Below are positions 37,979-48,809 of a DNA stretch of 64,000 bases, one piece after another. Positions within the stretch are counted from its first letter, which is position 1. Every line of letters starts with the position of its first letter. A program made the translations under genes and the position numbers. Origin of the DNA: Saccharospirillum sp. (lineage in GTDB: Bacteria > Pseudomonadota > Gammaproteobacteria > Pseudomonadales > Natronospirillaceae); contig JAIUML010000005.1 of NCBI GenBank assembly GCA_022565595.1, positions 62,001-126,000 of the forward strand, in the 5' to 3' direction. The notes under the pieces were generated by a model, which worked only from the letters and a program-made list of their open reading frames with translations, was not told where the DNA came from and searched no databases.

Positions 37979-40900
37979 ATGCACAACGCCTCTTTGAACC
38001 TGCCAACCGGGCCGGGCGATCTGCGCCATACCGGCAACCTGAAAGGCTGCGCCCTCGGCTACTACGTCGCTCAAATAATGAACAACTTCAGCGGCACCTT
38101 GCTGTTGATTGCCGATCACCCGGGCCAGATTGATGGCTGGCTCGATGAACTGAAATCGTTCAGAGGTCAGGCCAATTGGTTGCTGGAGGTTTTTCCGGAC
38201 TGGGAAACCTTGCCATACGACAACTTCTCGCCTCACGAAGACATTATTTCTGATCGGCTGCGTGTCCTCAAACTTTTGACCGAGGCGCCCCAGGCTGTGG
38301 TTATTACAACGGCGGCCAACCTCAGCCATCGCATGCCACCTGGAGAAGCCTTGCTGCAAACAGCGTTCGACTGGCAAATTGGTCAGCGGCTCGACCTTGC
38401 CGAGCAAAGACGTATCCTCGAGAGTACCGGCTACCGCGCTACCGACACCGTTCTGGAGCACGGCGAGTACGCTGTTCGTGGCGCCATTCTGGACATTTTC
38501 CCCATGGGTGCTGAGCAACCCATTCGCGTTGATCTGTTCGATGATGAGATCGAATCGTTGCGCTGGTTCAACCCCGACACCCAGCGCTCTGAAGGCAAAC
38601 TGGAGCAAATCACCCTGCTGCCTGCCCGCGAGGTACCCTTGACCGAAACCGGCATCCGCCAGTTTCGCCAGGCCTTCCGTGAGCAATTTGATGTCGACTT
38701 CAATCGATGCACGGTTTACCAGGACGTCAGCGAGGGCATTGCCACCAGCGGCATCGAGTATTTTTTGCCGCTTTTCTACGACCACACCGACACCTTCTGG
38801 GATTATCTGCCGCAAGCCACCCTGGTACTGAATTTCAGCGAGCTCGAACAACAACTCAACCACTTCTGGCAAGAAGTTGAAGACCGCTATGAAAACCGGC
38901 GACACGACATTACCGCTCCCGTATTGCCTCCAAAAGCGCTCTTTACACCGGCCGATGAAGTGTTCACCCGACTGAAAGCCTTTGCACGCATTGTCCTGCA
39001 CCAGGCTGAGCGCCCGAATCGAGCAGGACAAACCAACCTGCCGCTGCAGGCGCCTGAAGACTACCCCGTTGACCACCGCGCCCAGGAACCGTTAAACCGG
39101 CTGGAATGCTTTCTCAAGGAAACCTCGTTGCGCGTTCTATTTTGCGCCGAGTCCATGGGGCGCAGGGAGGCGATACGGGACTTGCTGGCGCGTATCCGAA
39201 TAGCGCCTGAAGCCGTCACCGACATCAATGAATTCATGGCAAGCACCACTCGCCTGGGTTTGACCGTAGCCCCGGTTAGCCAGGGGCTGGTCAATGAAGC
39301 CGACGGCTTTGCGCTCATCAGTGAAAGCCAGTTGTACGGCGACTACGTCACCCAGCAGCGACGTCGACGAACGGAGCGTAGCCAGGACAATACCGACCAG
39401 ATCATCAAGAACCTGACAGAATTGTCCATTGGCAGCCCGGTAGTCCACCTGGACCATGGCATTGGACGCTACCTGGGGCTGGAAACCCTGGAAGTGGATG
39501 GCCAGGCCCAGGAATTCCTCAAACTGGACTACGCCGAGGGCAGCAAGCTGTTCGTGCCCGTCAGCAACCTGCATCTGATCAGCCGGTATTCCGGTGCCGA
39601 CCCTGAAGCCATCGCACTGCACAAACTCGGTAATGATCGCTGGAGTAAAACCAAGCGCAAGGCAGCGGAAAAGGTACGGGACACAGCGGCGGAATTGCTC
39701 AACCTCTACGCACAGCGCGAAGCCCAGCAAGGTCACAGCTTTCAATTGGAGGAGGACGACTACCGGGCCTTCAAGGCGAGTTTCGGGTTCGAAGAAACCG
39801 ACGACCAGTCCGAAGCCATAGAGGCCGTATTGCATGACATGCAACGCCCGCAGCCGATGGATCGACTGGTCTGTGGCGACGTCGGCTTTGGCAAAACTGA
39901 AGTAGCGTTGCGGGCGGCCTTTGTGGCTACCCAGACCGGCCGTCAGGTGGCCATCCTGGTACCGACCACTCTGCTCGCCCAGCAACACTACGACAACTTC
40001 CGGGATCGCTTTGCCGATTGGCCGGTTCGGGTTGAAGTGCTCAGCCGTTTCCGCAGCAGCGGCGACAGCCGAAAAGTGCTGGACGCGATAACAGACGGCA
40101 AGGTCGATATCGTTGTCGGCACCCACAAGCTGTTGCAGAAAGACATTCGCTTCAAGGACCTGGGCCTGCTGATCATCGACGAGGAACACCGCTTTGGGGT
40201 TACTCAAAAAGAGAAGATCAAGGCCCTCAGAGCCAATGTCGATATCCTGACGTTAACCGCAACGCCGATACCGCGCACCCTCAATCTGTCGATGTCGGGT
40301 GTGAGAGATTTGAGCATTATCGCCACGCCACCGGCACGCCGACTGAGTGTGAAGACCTTTGTACGCGAGCGCGATGACGCCCAGGTCAAGGAAGCCATAC
40401 TTCGGGAGATCCTGCGCGGTGGTCAGGTCTACTACCTGCACAATGAGGTAAGCACCATAGAGCGCACTTCTCAGCATCTGAAAGACCTGATCCCGGAAGC
40501 CAGAATCGTGGTCGCGCACGGACAGATGCCCGAGCGTCAGCTCGAGCGCATCATGTCGGACTTCTATCACAAGCGCTTTAACGTGCTGCTGTGTACGACG
40601 ATCATCGAGACCGGCATCGATGTCCCCACCGCCAATACAATATTGATTGATCGTGCCGATCGTTTTGGCCTGGCTCAATTGCACCAATTGCGAGGCCGAG
40701 TTGGGCGCTCCCATCATCAGGCCTATGCCTACATGATGACGCCGCCCTGGAAAACGCTGACAAAGGATGCACAGAAACGGCTGGAAGCCATCAGCGAAGC
40801 TCAGGACCTTGGGGCAGGCTTCACTCTAGCTACGCACGACCTCGAAATTCGCGGCGCTGGTGAGCTGCTTGGTGAAGAGCAGAGTGGCCATATCGAAGGT

Positions 40901-41437
40901 GTTGGTTTCACCCTCTACATGGACATGCTCAACCAGGCGGTGAAGGCCATACAGTCTGGCCAGGCCTACAACCCGGAAGATGCCGGCAGCAGCGGGCCCG
41001 ACATCAATCTGCGCCTTCCGGCCTTGATACCGGATAGCTACATAGCGGACATCAATACCCGGTTAACGCTCTACAAGCGCATTGCCTCGGCCGAAAACGC
41101 CGAGACCCTCAGGGATCTGCAGGTTGAGATGATTGATCGATTCGGCCTGCTCCCGGAAGCAGTCAAGAACCTCTTTCAACAGACCGAACTGCGTCACAAG
41201 CTCAGTTCCCTTGGCATAGAGCGACTGGACGTTGGACCAACAGGCGGCTCCATAGAGTTCAGCAAGGAAACCTCGGTGAATCCCTTTACGCTGGTGCAAC
41301 TGATACAATCTCAACCGCATCGTTATACATTACGCAATGGCACCCAACTTCGCTTTGAAGCCAAAAGCGAAACGGCGGCTCAACGATTTGACACCGTGCG
41401 GGAAATCCTCAAACTGATCGCACGCGACCCACAATGA
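37979..41437 (+). CDS. mfd: Transcription-repair coupling factor
   Basis: Mfd removes RNA polymerase stalled at lesions and recruits UvrA. The 1152-residue product has the UvrB-like N-terminal module ([16 protein letters not shown]) and the RNA-polymerase interaction domain ([23 protein letters not shown]). The RecG-like motor has Walker [34 protein letters not shown] and the helicase C motifs [20 protein letters not shown]. The C-terminal D7 domain follows ([21 protein letters not shown]). The upstream ATG region has no strong ribosome site. Confidence 0.98.
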   Translation: MHNASLNLPTGPGDLRHTGNLKGCALGYYVAQIMNNFSGTLLLIADHPGQIDGWLDELKSFRGQANWLLEVFPDWETLPYDNFSPHEDIISDRLRVLKLLTEAPQAVVITTAANLSHRMPPGEALLQTAFDWQIGQRLDLAEQRRILESTGYRATDTVLEHGEYAVRGAILDIFPMGAEQPIRVDLFDDEIESLRWFNPDTQRSEGKLEQITLLPAREVPLTETGIRQFRQAFREQFDVDFNRCTVYQDVSEGIATSGIEYFLPLFYDHTDTFWDYLPQATLVLNFSELEQQLNHFWQEVEDRYENRRHDITAPVLPPKALFTPADEVFTRLKAFARIVLHQAERPNRAGQTNLPLQAPEDYPVDHRAQEPLNRLECFLKETSLRVLFCAESMGRREAIRDLLARIRIAPEAVTDINEFMASTTRLGLTVAPVSQGLVNEADGFALISESQLYGDYVTQQRRRRTERSQDNTDQIIKNLTELSIGSPVVHLDHGIGRYLGLETLEVDGQAQEFLKLDYAEGSKLFVPVSNLHLISRYSGADPEAIALHKLGNDRWSKTKRKAAEKVRDTAAELLNLYAQREAQQGHSFQLEEDDYRAFKASFGFEETDDQSEAIEAVLHDMQRPQPMDRLVCGDVGFGKTEVALRAAFVATQTGRQVAILVPTTLLAQQHYDNFRDRFADWPVRVEVLSRFRSSGDSRKVLDAITDGKVDIVVGTHKLLQKDIRFKDLGLLIIDEEHRFGVTQKEKIKALRANVDILTLTATPIPRTLNLSMSGVRDLSIIATPPARRLSVKTFVRERDDAQVKEAILREILRGGQVYYLHNEVSTIERTSQHLKDLIPEARIVVAHGQMPERQLERIMSDFYHKRFNVLLCTTIIETGIDVPTANTILIDRADRFGLAQLHQLRGRVGRSHHQAYAYMMTPPWKTLTKDAQKRLEAISEAQDLGAGFTLATHDLEIRGAGELLGEEQSGHIEGVGFTLYMDMLNQAVKAIQSGQAYNPEDAGSSGPDINLRLPALIPDSYIADINTRLTLYKRIASAENAETLRDLQVEMIDRFGLLPEAVKNLFQQTELRHKLSSLGIERLDVGPTGGSIEFSKETSVNPFTLVQLIQSQPHRYTLRNGTQLRFEAKSETAAQRFDTVREILKLIARDPQ

Positions 41438-42243
41438 GACTATTCATGCATCTGAAGCGACTGATAGCAGCCTGGTTCCTCGTTTTCACCGCCTCCTTGG
41501 CACTGGGCCAGGAAGAAGAGCGTTGGTTCAAGGTCGAAATTCTGATCTTCGAGAATCCGGCGTACGGCGTCGAGAGCCCGGAAGTCTGGCCTGCCTTTCC
41601 GCAGCAAGATACACGGCCATCGAGCCTGCGCATCGAGGCCCCTGTTGTCGATGACGTAGAAGACGACACCAATAACTCGACGTTCGCCATCACGGAACTG
41701 TACCCGCCAGCTTTCGCTCCCTTGGGCGCACAGTCGAAAGACCTGACCGCAATTGCAACAGCCATGCGCCGAACTCGCGGCTTTCGAATACTTTACCACG
41801 AAGCCTGGGCGCAGCCGGTACCGGGTCGCAATACCGTTGTCCCGATCCGAATCGAAGCCGGGGAGCGGTTCGGGCAACAGCACGAATTACAGGGCTACCT
41901 CGAGTTGTATGTTGAACGCTTTTTACACTTGCGAGCTGACTTGCAGCTGATCCGCTATACCCAGACCAATAATCCATTCCGACTGATCGACGACGAAGAC
42001 GATAACGGCATGAACATCTCCTTCTCCGGGCTGTCGCTATTGACTGAGGGTACGGACGCTCAGCGCAGCCTGACCAGTGATGAGCAGCGCTTTTTCATGG
42101 CCACCGAGAGTGCACGACTCAGTGAGTTAAGGCGTATGCGCAGTACCGAACTGCATTACCTGGACAACCCTCGCTTTGGCGTGCTGGCCATCATACATCC
42201 GCAACCCCGCCTGGATGAGTTGAACGAAGCGGACGAAAGCTGA
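41434..42243 (+). CDS. csiV: CsiV family periplasmic protein
   Basis: The 269-residue product has a signal peptide (MHLKRLIAAWFLVFTASLALGQ, or four residues earlier from the ATG that overlaps the mfd stop). It continues with the family opening WFKVEILIFENP. Further signatures are GFRILYHEAWAQPV, LQGYLELYVERFLHLRADLQL and HYLDNPRFGVLAIIHP. CsiV was first described as a helper of peptidoglycan crosslinking/D,D-endopeptidase activity; homologues commonly follow mfd in Pseudomonas. Its start overlaps the end of mfd by 4 bases, so translation is probably coupled. Confidence 0.82.
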   Translation: MRLFMHLKRLIAAWFLVFTASLALGQEEERWFKVEILIFENPAYGVESPEVWPAFPQQDTRPSSLRIEAPVVDDVEDDTNNSTFAITELYPPAFAPLGAQSKDLTAIATAMRRTRGFRILYHEAWAQPVPGRNTVVPIRIEAGERFGQQHELQGYLELYVERFLHLRADLQLIRYTQTNNPFRLIDDEDDNGMNISFSGLSLLTEGTDAQRSLTSDEQRFFMATESARLSELRRMRSTELHYLDNPRFGVLAIIHPQPRLDELNEADES

Positions 42244-42270
42244 GCCTGACTGTAAACAAAAAAATAGGAA

Positions 42271-42301
42271 AAAAAACCGCCTTCTGGAGGCGGTTTTTTT
42301 T
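42271..42301. terminator. Strong bidirectional rho-independent terminator
   Basis: CCGCCT/AGGCGG stem with a 5-base loop, flanked by a run of A on the left and eight T on the right. It therefore works in both directions: for mfd-csiV on the plus strand and for the phosphorylase gene on the minus strand. Confidence 0.95.
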
Positions 42302-42315
42302 CAGGAACCAAGCAA

Positions 42316-43077
<762 letters not shown>

Positions 43078-43107
43078 TCAGCCGTTTAACAAAAGGGGCG
43101 CATACTG

Positions 43108-43183
43108 TGGCCTCCCCGCCAGGACTCGAACCTGGATTTAGGCCTTAGGAGGGCCCCGTTCTATCCAGTTGAACTACAGGGAG
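43108..43183 (-). tRNA. tRNA-Arg (anticodon CCT)
   Basis: The minus strand begins CTCCCTGTAGTTCAACTGGATAGAAC and ends CGGGGAGGCCA, with an acceptor stem that includes one G-U pair. The loop CTCCTAA gives anticodon CCT, which reads AGG arginine codons. The T arm is CCAGGTTCGAGTCCTGG, and CCA is encoded. Confidence 0.97.
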
Positions 43184-43313
43184 AAGAGCGCCATTGTAAC
43201 GACCTCCGCCAGCCATTGAAACCCGTTTTATTTCAATCGCTTATGGATTTATCGTTCTGTCCGGGCAGAACAGTCGCTATACTGAGCGCACATTTTCTCC
43301 GGGTGAAGGCAAG

Positions 43314-43850
43314 ATGCAAGAATTCGATCTGGATCAGCTCGCGGACTGGCTGGAAGACGAAACTCAGGCAGAGGAATGTCTGGACATCAATGGCCTGCAT
43401 GGCTTTATCACCGCACTGGCGATCTGCGCCGAACCTCTGAACGACGCCTGGCTCGAAGACGCTCTGGCCCGACCGCTGACGGCAAACGACAAGGACGCTA
43501 TCCAGCAATGTCAGCTGTTGCACCAGCAGGTCTGCGAAGAGTTGTACAGTGACGATCAGGTCGCAGTAACCTTTGAGCCGGAAACAGACTGGCAGGATTC
43601 TCCCATGCAACTGTGGAGTGAGGGGTTCATGGAAGTGGTATTTGCCCTGCCCGAGCGCTGGACACACCCTCAGGAAGAAGCGCTGGCCACGGCTCTACTG
43701 CCCATTGAAGTGGCTTCGGGGCTCTTTATCGATGAAGCCGATTTCAAACCCCTCTATGGCAACCCCAAATTGCTCAAGGAAATGTTTGAGCAGATACCAG
43801 AACTCCTGACCGATTTATACCTCTTGCTGCAAAGCCCGGAGAAACTCTAG
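43314..43850 (+). CDS. UPF0149 (YgfB/YecA-like) family protein
   Basis: The 178-residue acidic protein opens with LDQLADWLEDETQAEECLDINGLHGFITALAICAEPL and has WSEGFMEVVFALPERW in the middle, typical of the UPF0149 family. No zinc-binding SEC-C tail is present, unlike YecA. Function is unknown here; Pseudomonas YgfB represses an amidase gene, but that role should not be assumed. It is convergent with bolA. Confidence 0.85.
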   Translation: MQEFDLDQLADWLEDETQAEECLDINGLHGFITALAICAEPLNDAWLEDALARPLTANDKDAIQQCQLLHQQVCEELYSDDQVAVTFEPETDWQDSPMQLWSEGFMEVVFALPERWTHPQEEALATALLPIEVASGLFIDEADFKPLYGNPKLLKEMFEQIPELLTDLYLLLQSPEKL

Positions 43851-43863
43851 AACCCGGTCGGAT

Positions 43864-44166
43864 TCAGGTAGCAGATCCCCCTCGACAGGCTGGGGATGCA
43901 GGTGCCTCCCCTTGCCATTCATCAGGTGCATAGGCGTGAATCGCCAAAGCGTGGACCGGCCCGGCCAGCTCTTCCTGTAACAAGGCATAGATCATCTGGT
44001 GGCGCTTTACCGCTCGCACCCCAGAAAACTGCCCACTGACCACTTCCAGCCGAAAATGGGTTTCACTGTTTGCAGGTACGGAGTGCTGATGACTCTCATT
44101 GTCGATCTTCAAATGAGAGGGCTGCAACTCCTGCAACTTTTGTTCAATTTGCACCGCGACGCTCAT
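43864..44166 (-). CDS. BolA family protein
   Basis: The 100-residue product has the BolA fold: LQPSHLKIDNESHQHSVPANSETHFRLEVVSGQF, then RHQMIYALLQEELAGPVHALAIHAYAPDEW with the conserved histidines. BolA proteins work with monothiol glutaredoxins in iron-sulfur handling and can affect cell shape. It has GAGAGAATG at the start codon and follows the exonuclease-like gene by 25 bases. Confidence 0.93.
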   Translation of the reverse strand: MSVAVQIEQKLQELQPSHLKIDNESHQHSVPANSETHFRLEVVSGQFSGVRAVKRHQMIYALLQEELAGPVHALAIHAYAPDEWQGEAPASPACRGGSAT

Positions 44167-44191
44167 TCTCTCTCCTATAGAGCAGAAGGTT

Positions 44192-44710
44192 TCAGGGACC
44201 GTTATTGCGCATCTTGCGTTGAGTCTCGCGCTGAGCGGTCGCCTCGTACGTCAATTGTAACACCCGTGCATCCACACCGGCACGATGGTGGCTCAATCCA
44301 TAAGATGATCGAATGCTCTGCTTGGTGTCATCCCAGTATTGCATTTGATATTCGGATAAAATTCGCGGCAGCGTCTCCAGGCGAAAAGTCATGGTTCGGC
44401 GTGCACTGTAATACAGCAAAGCCAACCAGCCGGAGTCAAAACCCCAGCCATCGCTGTAAAGAATCTGCCCTTCGAGCATCTCATTCAGTTGCTCTGCAAT
44501 AACGCTCACTTGATGCCCTGTTTCTCGCAATTGCTGCTGACTGATGCCGTGTATCTTCTCCGCTTCGACATCCCAGTGCACCCAGTCTGGTTCTGGCACA
44601 ATCAGCCAGCTATGAGTCTCACCCTGCTCCGTCGCCACCCCTATTTCTATGGGGTAGCTGCCCTTGCCGAAGCCAGAGGCTTCTATGTCGAGTATCGCCG
44701 GAAGTAACAT
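44192..44710 (-). CDS. DEDDh 3'-5' exonuclease-like protein
   Basis: The 172-residue product begins AILDIEASGFGKGSYPIEIGVA, which matches Exo I (Asp-Ile-Glu). It continues with ILYSDGWGFDSGWLALLY (Exo II Asp) and LSHHRAGVDARVLQLTYE (Exo III His and Asp). It is shorter than DnaQ and is not Orn, which has a different Exo I context. The substrate is unknown. The 214-base gap to dsbD holds only the dsbD terminator. Confidence 0.82.
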   Translation of the reverse strand: MLLPAILDIEASGFGKGSYPIEIGVATEQGETHSWLIVPEPDWVHWDVEAEKIHGISQQQLRETGHQVSVIAEQLNEMLEGQILYSDGWGFDSGWLALLYYSARRTMTFRLETLPRILSEYQMQYWDDTKQSIRSSYGLSHHRAGVDARVLQLTYEATAQRETQRKMRNNGP

Positions 44711-44867
44711 TGAAGCCTGTCAGTTGTTGTGATCTTTAATAGCAGTGTCGTGGCACCGGGCCTGGTCAGCCAGGAACCTGACCGTCGCTCGCCCAGATAA
44801 ACCGCTATAGTAGCAGCCTGAACACTCAGTATAGAACCTTGATTGACATTTCTGTCGATGCATCGCA

Positions 44868-44893
44868 ATAAAAAAGGGCAGCAAAAGCCACCC
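44868..44893 (-). terminator. Rho-independent terminator of the six-gene redox operon
   Basis: On the minus strand GGGTGGC and GCTGCCC pair (7 bp with two G-U pairs) around a TTTT loop, followed by six T. It lies 32 bases past the dsbD stop and marks the end of the operon. Confidence 0.88.
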
Positions 44894-44924
44894 TCCAGGA
44901 TTCAAACAGCTCGACCCAATAGAT

Positions 44925-46646
44925 TTACCAGGTCGTGAACACTTCTCTGACCAAACCTGGCGTCAACAATTGCGGCAGTAGCCTCGCCTCGGTGCTACCC
45001 GGCGGGTAGTAAGCGTAGAGCGGAATACCGTCACGCCGATGCCCTTCGATCAAGGCATCCACTTCCGGCGAAGGGTTGGTCCAATCTGCCCTGAGCAAGC
45101 GCACCCCTTGATCCGCCACCAGTTGCTCGAAAGCATTGCCAGACAGCGCCACCCGCTCGTTGGCCTTGCAGGTAATACACCAGGCGGCGGTCACATCCAG
45201 AAACACCGGTTCCCCTCTCGCTCGATAGTCGCTCAGCCGGTCAGCGCTGTACTCCTGCCAGAGATCCGGCGCAGGGCGCTGATCAAACAGCAGGGTTGCA
45301 GCGAACACCAACACCATTGCCCGTATCGCCACCTTGGTCAATTTCATTGCCCAGCCATTTACGGCCCTGAGCGTCAGCGCGGGCCAAAGTGCAACGGCAA
45401 CCAGAATCAATGCCAGACCAATTTTCAGTAACGCGCTTGTGCCCTGCAATTCAACCAGAACCCAGGTTAGCCAGAGCACCGTCGCAAACAACAGAAAAGC
45501 CATGGCCTGACGAAAATGGGTCATCCAGGGACCCGGCTTAGGCAGCGCCTGAGCAAGACCAGGCCAGTGGCTAAGCAACAAGATAGGCGCAGCCATACCC
45601 AGCCCCATAACAGCAAAAATCAACAAGCCTGTTGCCGCTGGCTGCAATAACGCAAACCCTATGGCAGCGCCCATAAAAGGGGCTGTACAGGGGGTGGCGA
45701 CCAGCGTAGCCAGTGCCCCGGTAAAGAAGCTGGAGCCATGGCCGGGTTTTTGCGTTAGATCCTGCCCTACCCCCATCAGCTTCTGGCCAAACTCGACGTA
45801 GCCAGCCATCCACAGGGCCATGACAAAAAACAGGACGACAAGCAAGGCGACAAACAAGGGCGACTGCAGTTGAAAGCCCCAACCCACCCAATCGCCAAAT
45901 TGCCGCAACAGCAGCATGACCACGGCCACGGCCATGAAACTGATCACTACACCAGAGGTGTACAACCAGCCATGCAGGCGCGCCTCATTGGCGTGGTGGC
46001 CCAATTGCGCCAGATGCAGAGCTTTAATCGACAGTACAGGGAACACACAAGGCATCAGGTTCAAGACCAGACCGCCCAACAGCGCAAAGACCAACGCCAG
46101 TACCAGGGTCAGGGATTGGGTGTCAGTGCTGCTCGGAAGGCTATTATTGCCACTGCTCAGAAAGGCATCAAGATCGACGGTGCCAGTGCCATTGCTGGCT
46201 GAGCCGCCGGAAGCCGTTCCAGCCTGAGGCGGCGCCATGGGTTCACCGCTGACAGCATCAAAATAGCGTCGTTGTGGCGGATAGCACAGACCTGCATCGG
46301 CACAACCCTGATAGACGACCTCAAAATACCCCTGCTGGGCAACGATCGGGTATTGGGCCGTCATGAATTCATAGTGGACGGCCATGTCCTCGTCGAAAGT
46401 TTCGTCGTACTTGATGATGTGATTGTCTGACAACACAGCATCGCCCACAGCGGCGCCATCGTGAACACGGAGTTGATGATTATCCCGGTAGAGGTAATAG
46501 GCGTCAGCGACGTCCCAGTAAAGGCTCAGCTCACCCTCGTCCACCTCCACATTCAACTGGAATGCTTCATCAACCGGCAGAAATTCACTCGCTTGAGCAA
46601 CACTCATCGCCAATACCGCCAGCAACGACACCCACCAGATTTTCAT
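44925..46646 (-). CDS. dsbD: Thiol:disulfide interchange protein DsbD
   Basis: DsbD carries electrons from cytoplasmic thioredoxin across the inner membrane to periplasmic thiols. The 573-residue product is full length. It has a signal peptide (IWWVSLLAVLAMSVAQA) and an alpha domain with its Cys pair in CADAGLCYPP. The membrane domain has LMPCVFPVLSIKAL and TPCTAPFMGAAIGF, and the gamma thioredoxin domain has AAWCITCKANE. ATG 46646 has GAGAGG upstream. It is the last gene of an operon with an ApbE-like protein, an outer-membrane barrel, a Cys-tailed lipoprotein, a DUF1501 protein and a cytochrome. This suggests it supplies reductant to one of these, for example for heme attachment or for the CxC tail. 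Confidence 0.95.
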   Translation of the reverse strand: MKIWWVSLLAVLAMSVAQASEFLPVDEAFQLNVEVDEGELSLYWDVADAYYLYRDNHQLRVHDGAAVGDAVLSDNHIIKYDETFDEDMAVHYEFMTAQYPIVAQQGYFEVVYQGCADAGLCYPPQRRYFDAVSGEPMAPPQAGTASGGSASNGTGTVDLDAFLSSGNNSLPSSTDTQSLTLVLALVFALLGGLVLNLMPCVFPVLSIKALHLAQLGHHANEARLHGWLYTSGVVISFMAVAVVMLLLRQFGDWVGWGFQLQSPLFVALLVVLFFVMALWMAGYVEFGQKLMGVGQDLTQKPGHGSSFFTGALATLVATPCTAPFMGAAIGFALLQPAATGLLIFAVMGLGMAAPILLLSHWPGLAQALPKPGPWMTHFRQAMAFLLFATVLWLTWVLVELQGTSALLKIGLALILVAVALWPALTLRAVNGWAMKLTKVAIRAMVLVFAATLLFDQRPAPDLWQEYSADRLSDYRARGEPVFLDVTAAWCITCKANERVALSGNAFEQLVADQGVRLLRADWTNPSPEVDALIEGHRRDGIPLYAYYPPGSTEARLLPQLLTPGLVREVFTTW

Positions 46647-46654
46647 AGCACCTC

Positions 46655-47551
46655 TCACATTAGTCGCTCGCCGAACGTACCATAGACTGTCAAACTTTCG
46701 TCAAATAATAAGAAGGGCACCCCCAGGCTGGCCAGCCAGCTTTCGGCATCTTTACCCAAAAGCATGGCAATGGTGGCCAGTGCGCCTGCCAGCAAGCAAT
46801 TGTCGGCCAAAACGGACACTGATGCCGGCGCCTGTTCGCCTGGATAGCCGGTTTTGGGGTTCAGTATGTGGCAGTAGCGTCGACCGTCGAGTTCAAAAAA
46901 GCGCTCATAGTCGCCGCTGGTCGCCAGTGCCCCCGCTGCCAGTGGGAGCCATGCCGCCACCTGATCTGTCTGCCGTGGATGACGGATGCCCACTGGCCAG
47001 GCTTTGCCATCTGGCTGCGGGCCGGTCACTCTTATATCGCCGGCCAGATTCACCAGCCCGGTAACACCTTGCTGGCATAGGATGGCCAATACCCGATCCG
47101 CCGCAAACTCTTTGACCACACCACCGAGATCAAGTTCCATTCCTGTCGGCAATACCAGGTAAGGACTATGCCATTGCAGGCGGTGCCAGCCGACGCGCCG
47201 GAGGCATTCCTGCAAAGCATCGGTGTCTGGCAGTCGTCTATCGCGGAAGGACCACACTGAGCGCAGAACGCCAGTGGTCAAGTCAAACAACCCCTGGCTC
47301 TGCCGGTAACATTGATCAGCGAAATCAAGCAGTCCAGACGTTTCCGAATCAACTTTCTGAGGTTGCCCGGCCTGCAGATTTAATTGACTCAGGTAGCTGT
47401 CGACCCGATAACGGCTGTATTTGGTTTCCAGTCGACAGACTTCCGCTTTTGCCAGATTGACGGTTTCTTCGACAACGGCCGTCTCGCCATAGAGGTGAAG
47501 ATCACAAGGCCCTCCCATGGCCTTGAAATGTGCGTGTACAGGAGCGCTCAC
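46655..47551 (-). CDS. Second ApbE-like FAD:protein FMN transferase paralogue, metal-site Asp replaced
   Basis: The 298-residue product follows the ApbE fold: FKAMGGPCDLHLYG, MELDLGGVVKEFAADRVLAIL, LVNLAGDIRVTGPQPDG and TSGDYERFFELDGRRYCHILNPKTGYPG. At the C-terminal metal site ApbE usually reads ADALAT; here it reads LLAGALATIAML, so Gly stands where the Mg2+-binding Asp is expected. No signal peptide or lipobox is seen. The start is GTG 47551, four bases after the barrel gene; a frame reaching to 47653 would lie inside that gene. Activity as a flavin transferase is therefore uncertain. It is far from the NQR apbE and presumably serves this operon. Confidence 0.85.
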   Translation of the reverse strand: MSAPVHAHFKAMGGPCDLHLYGETAVVEETVNLAKAEVCRLETKYSRYRVDSYLSQLNLQAGQPQKVDSETSGLLDFADQCYRQSQGLFDLTTGVLRSVWSFRDRRLPDTDALQECLRRVGWHRLQWHSPYLVLPTGMELDLGGVVKEFAADRVLAILCQQGVTGLVNLAGDIRVTGPQPDGKAWPVGIRHPRQTDQVAAWLPLAAGALATSGDYERFFELDGRRYCHILNPKTGYPGEQAPASVSVLADNCLLAGALATIAMLLGKDAESWLASLGVPFLLFDESLTVYGTFGERLM

Positions 47552-47555
47552 GGAC

Positions 47556-48800
47556 CTAGAACCGATAATCCAGCCCAGTAGATATTCGCCAGAACGATGG
47601 CAAGCCTGGTGTTTCTTCCGAGGCATTGAAACCATAGGCAGGGTTAGCCACATACCGCTCGCCGGTCAGGTTCCAGGCAAAGCTACGAAAAGTAGTCTTG
47701 AGGCTCAACTTGCCACTGAGCGCACCGTAATTGGACAATCTGGGGTCGCTGGAGTAGTAACGAGTTGTATCGGCAGTGTAAAAGGGGTCGGCCTCACCAT
47801 GATCGGGTATTTCATAGAAGTAAGCCTCGGTCTGCTGGTAGTACCTCACCTTGGGTACAACCTGAAAAGCAACCCCATTGTTTACCATCCAGCCAATGTC
47901 TGGCGCAAAGTTCTGATACCAGCCCAACTCGACCGTTGAGGAGAAAATATCCCAGGTATCGACCAGAAAACGAACATCCGCATGCAGGGCCGCATTAAAG
48001 TTTGGCATGAACCGCCTGAGACCGGTATTCAAGGTAAACACAGTGCGGTTGTCCGGGCGTATATCGTAAGGCACCACTGCACCTGAATATTCCCGGTAAG
48101 GATCGGATAAGTAACCAGAGCGATGTGTCACGCTGATACCCGCCTGGACGACGGTATTCATATCAACAATCTGACCAACGCCTTGATAGACTGATACTTG
48201 CCAGATGCTCTGATCCTTGGCTGCAAAGCGCCCAGGCGTATTGGCCTGCTGCAATTCGGTGTCACTGAAGTCCTGAGTCGGATTGATTACGTCGTAGCCA
48301 ACGCTGATGCCACCACTGAGCGTCGTCATCTGATCATTGATCTGCAGTGACCCATCAATACCAGTCGAGACAGCCCTATAGTCACGCTCAATGGAAAACC
48401 CGCCCTTGATGCCGGCTTCTGCCTGAGACCAATAGTAACGTCCCTGCGCATAAAGGTCGAAGCGTTGTTCGATTGACGCACCGCTCATGTAAACACGGGT
48501 CACACCTTCCTCATCCAGATAGGTATAGGCCGGTGAGGCGCCCGACATGGATTCAAAAGAGCCTTCAACATCCAGACTCATGTTGCTGCCATAAGGCATC
48601 AACAAGTAAAACTGATGCACCTGTATCTGATATCGCTCCTGAGCACCACCATCGGTTCTGCTGGCCGGAGAATCATCTTCACTGTAAAAAGTAAAACGAT
48701 AAGCCGCTTCGCTTTCGGCTGGCTGTTGAGCTTGCACAAAAGGCATCATACCGGGCACTGCCAGCGCACTGGTGGCCAGTTTTTTCAGAGTGTTAGACAT
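47556..48800 (-). CDS. DUF3570-type predicted outer-membrane beta-barrel protein
   Basis: The 414-residue product has a signal peptide ending FVQAQ and many alternating amphipathic strands. It ends GLDYRF, a terminal Phe preceded by alternating hydrophobic residues, as recognised by the outer-membrane assembly machine. The opening YRFTFYSEDDSPASRTDGGAQERYQIQVHQ and the VEGSFESMSGASPAY segment fit DUF3570 proteins. SGAS occurs twice (MSGASPAY and MSGASIEQ), which resembles the core of ApbE flavinylation sites but lacks the preceding Asp. GAGAGGACTGA precedes the ATG. It sits between the DUF4266-type lipoprotein and the ApbE-like gene. Function unknown. Confidence 0.85.
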   Translation of the reverse strand: MSNTLKKLATSALAVPGMMPFVQAQQPAESEAAYRFTFYSEDDSPASRTDGGAQERYQIQVHQFYLLMPYGSNMSLDVEGSFESMSGASPAYTYLDEEGVTRVYMSGASIEQRFDLYAQGRYYWSQAEAGIKGGFSIERDYRAVSTGIDGSLQINDQMTTLSGGISVGYDVINPTQDFSDTELQQANTPGRFAAKDQSIWQVSVYQGVGQIVDMNTVVQAGISVTHRSGYLSDPYREYSGAVVPYDIRPDNRTVFTLNTGLRRFMPNFNAALHADVRFLVDTWDIFSSTVELGWYQNFAPDIGWMVNNGVAFQVVPKVRYYQQTEAYFYEIPDHGEADPFYTADTTRYYSSDPRLSNYGALSGKLSLKTTFRSFAWNLTGERYVANPAYGFNASEETPGLPSFWRISTGLDYRF

Positions 48801-48809
48801 TCAGTCCTC

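Noticed and set aside
37904-39076. Long open frame (390 codons) on the minus strand opposite mfd
   Set aside because: It lies antisense to the well-supported mfd gene, has no recognisable domain, and such frames are common opposite GC-rich coding DNA.
39137-40207. 356-codon minus-strand frame inside mfd
   Set aside because: It overlaps conserved motor motifs of mfd and its product has no recognisable features.
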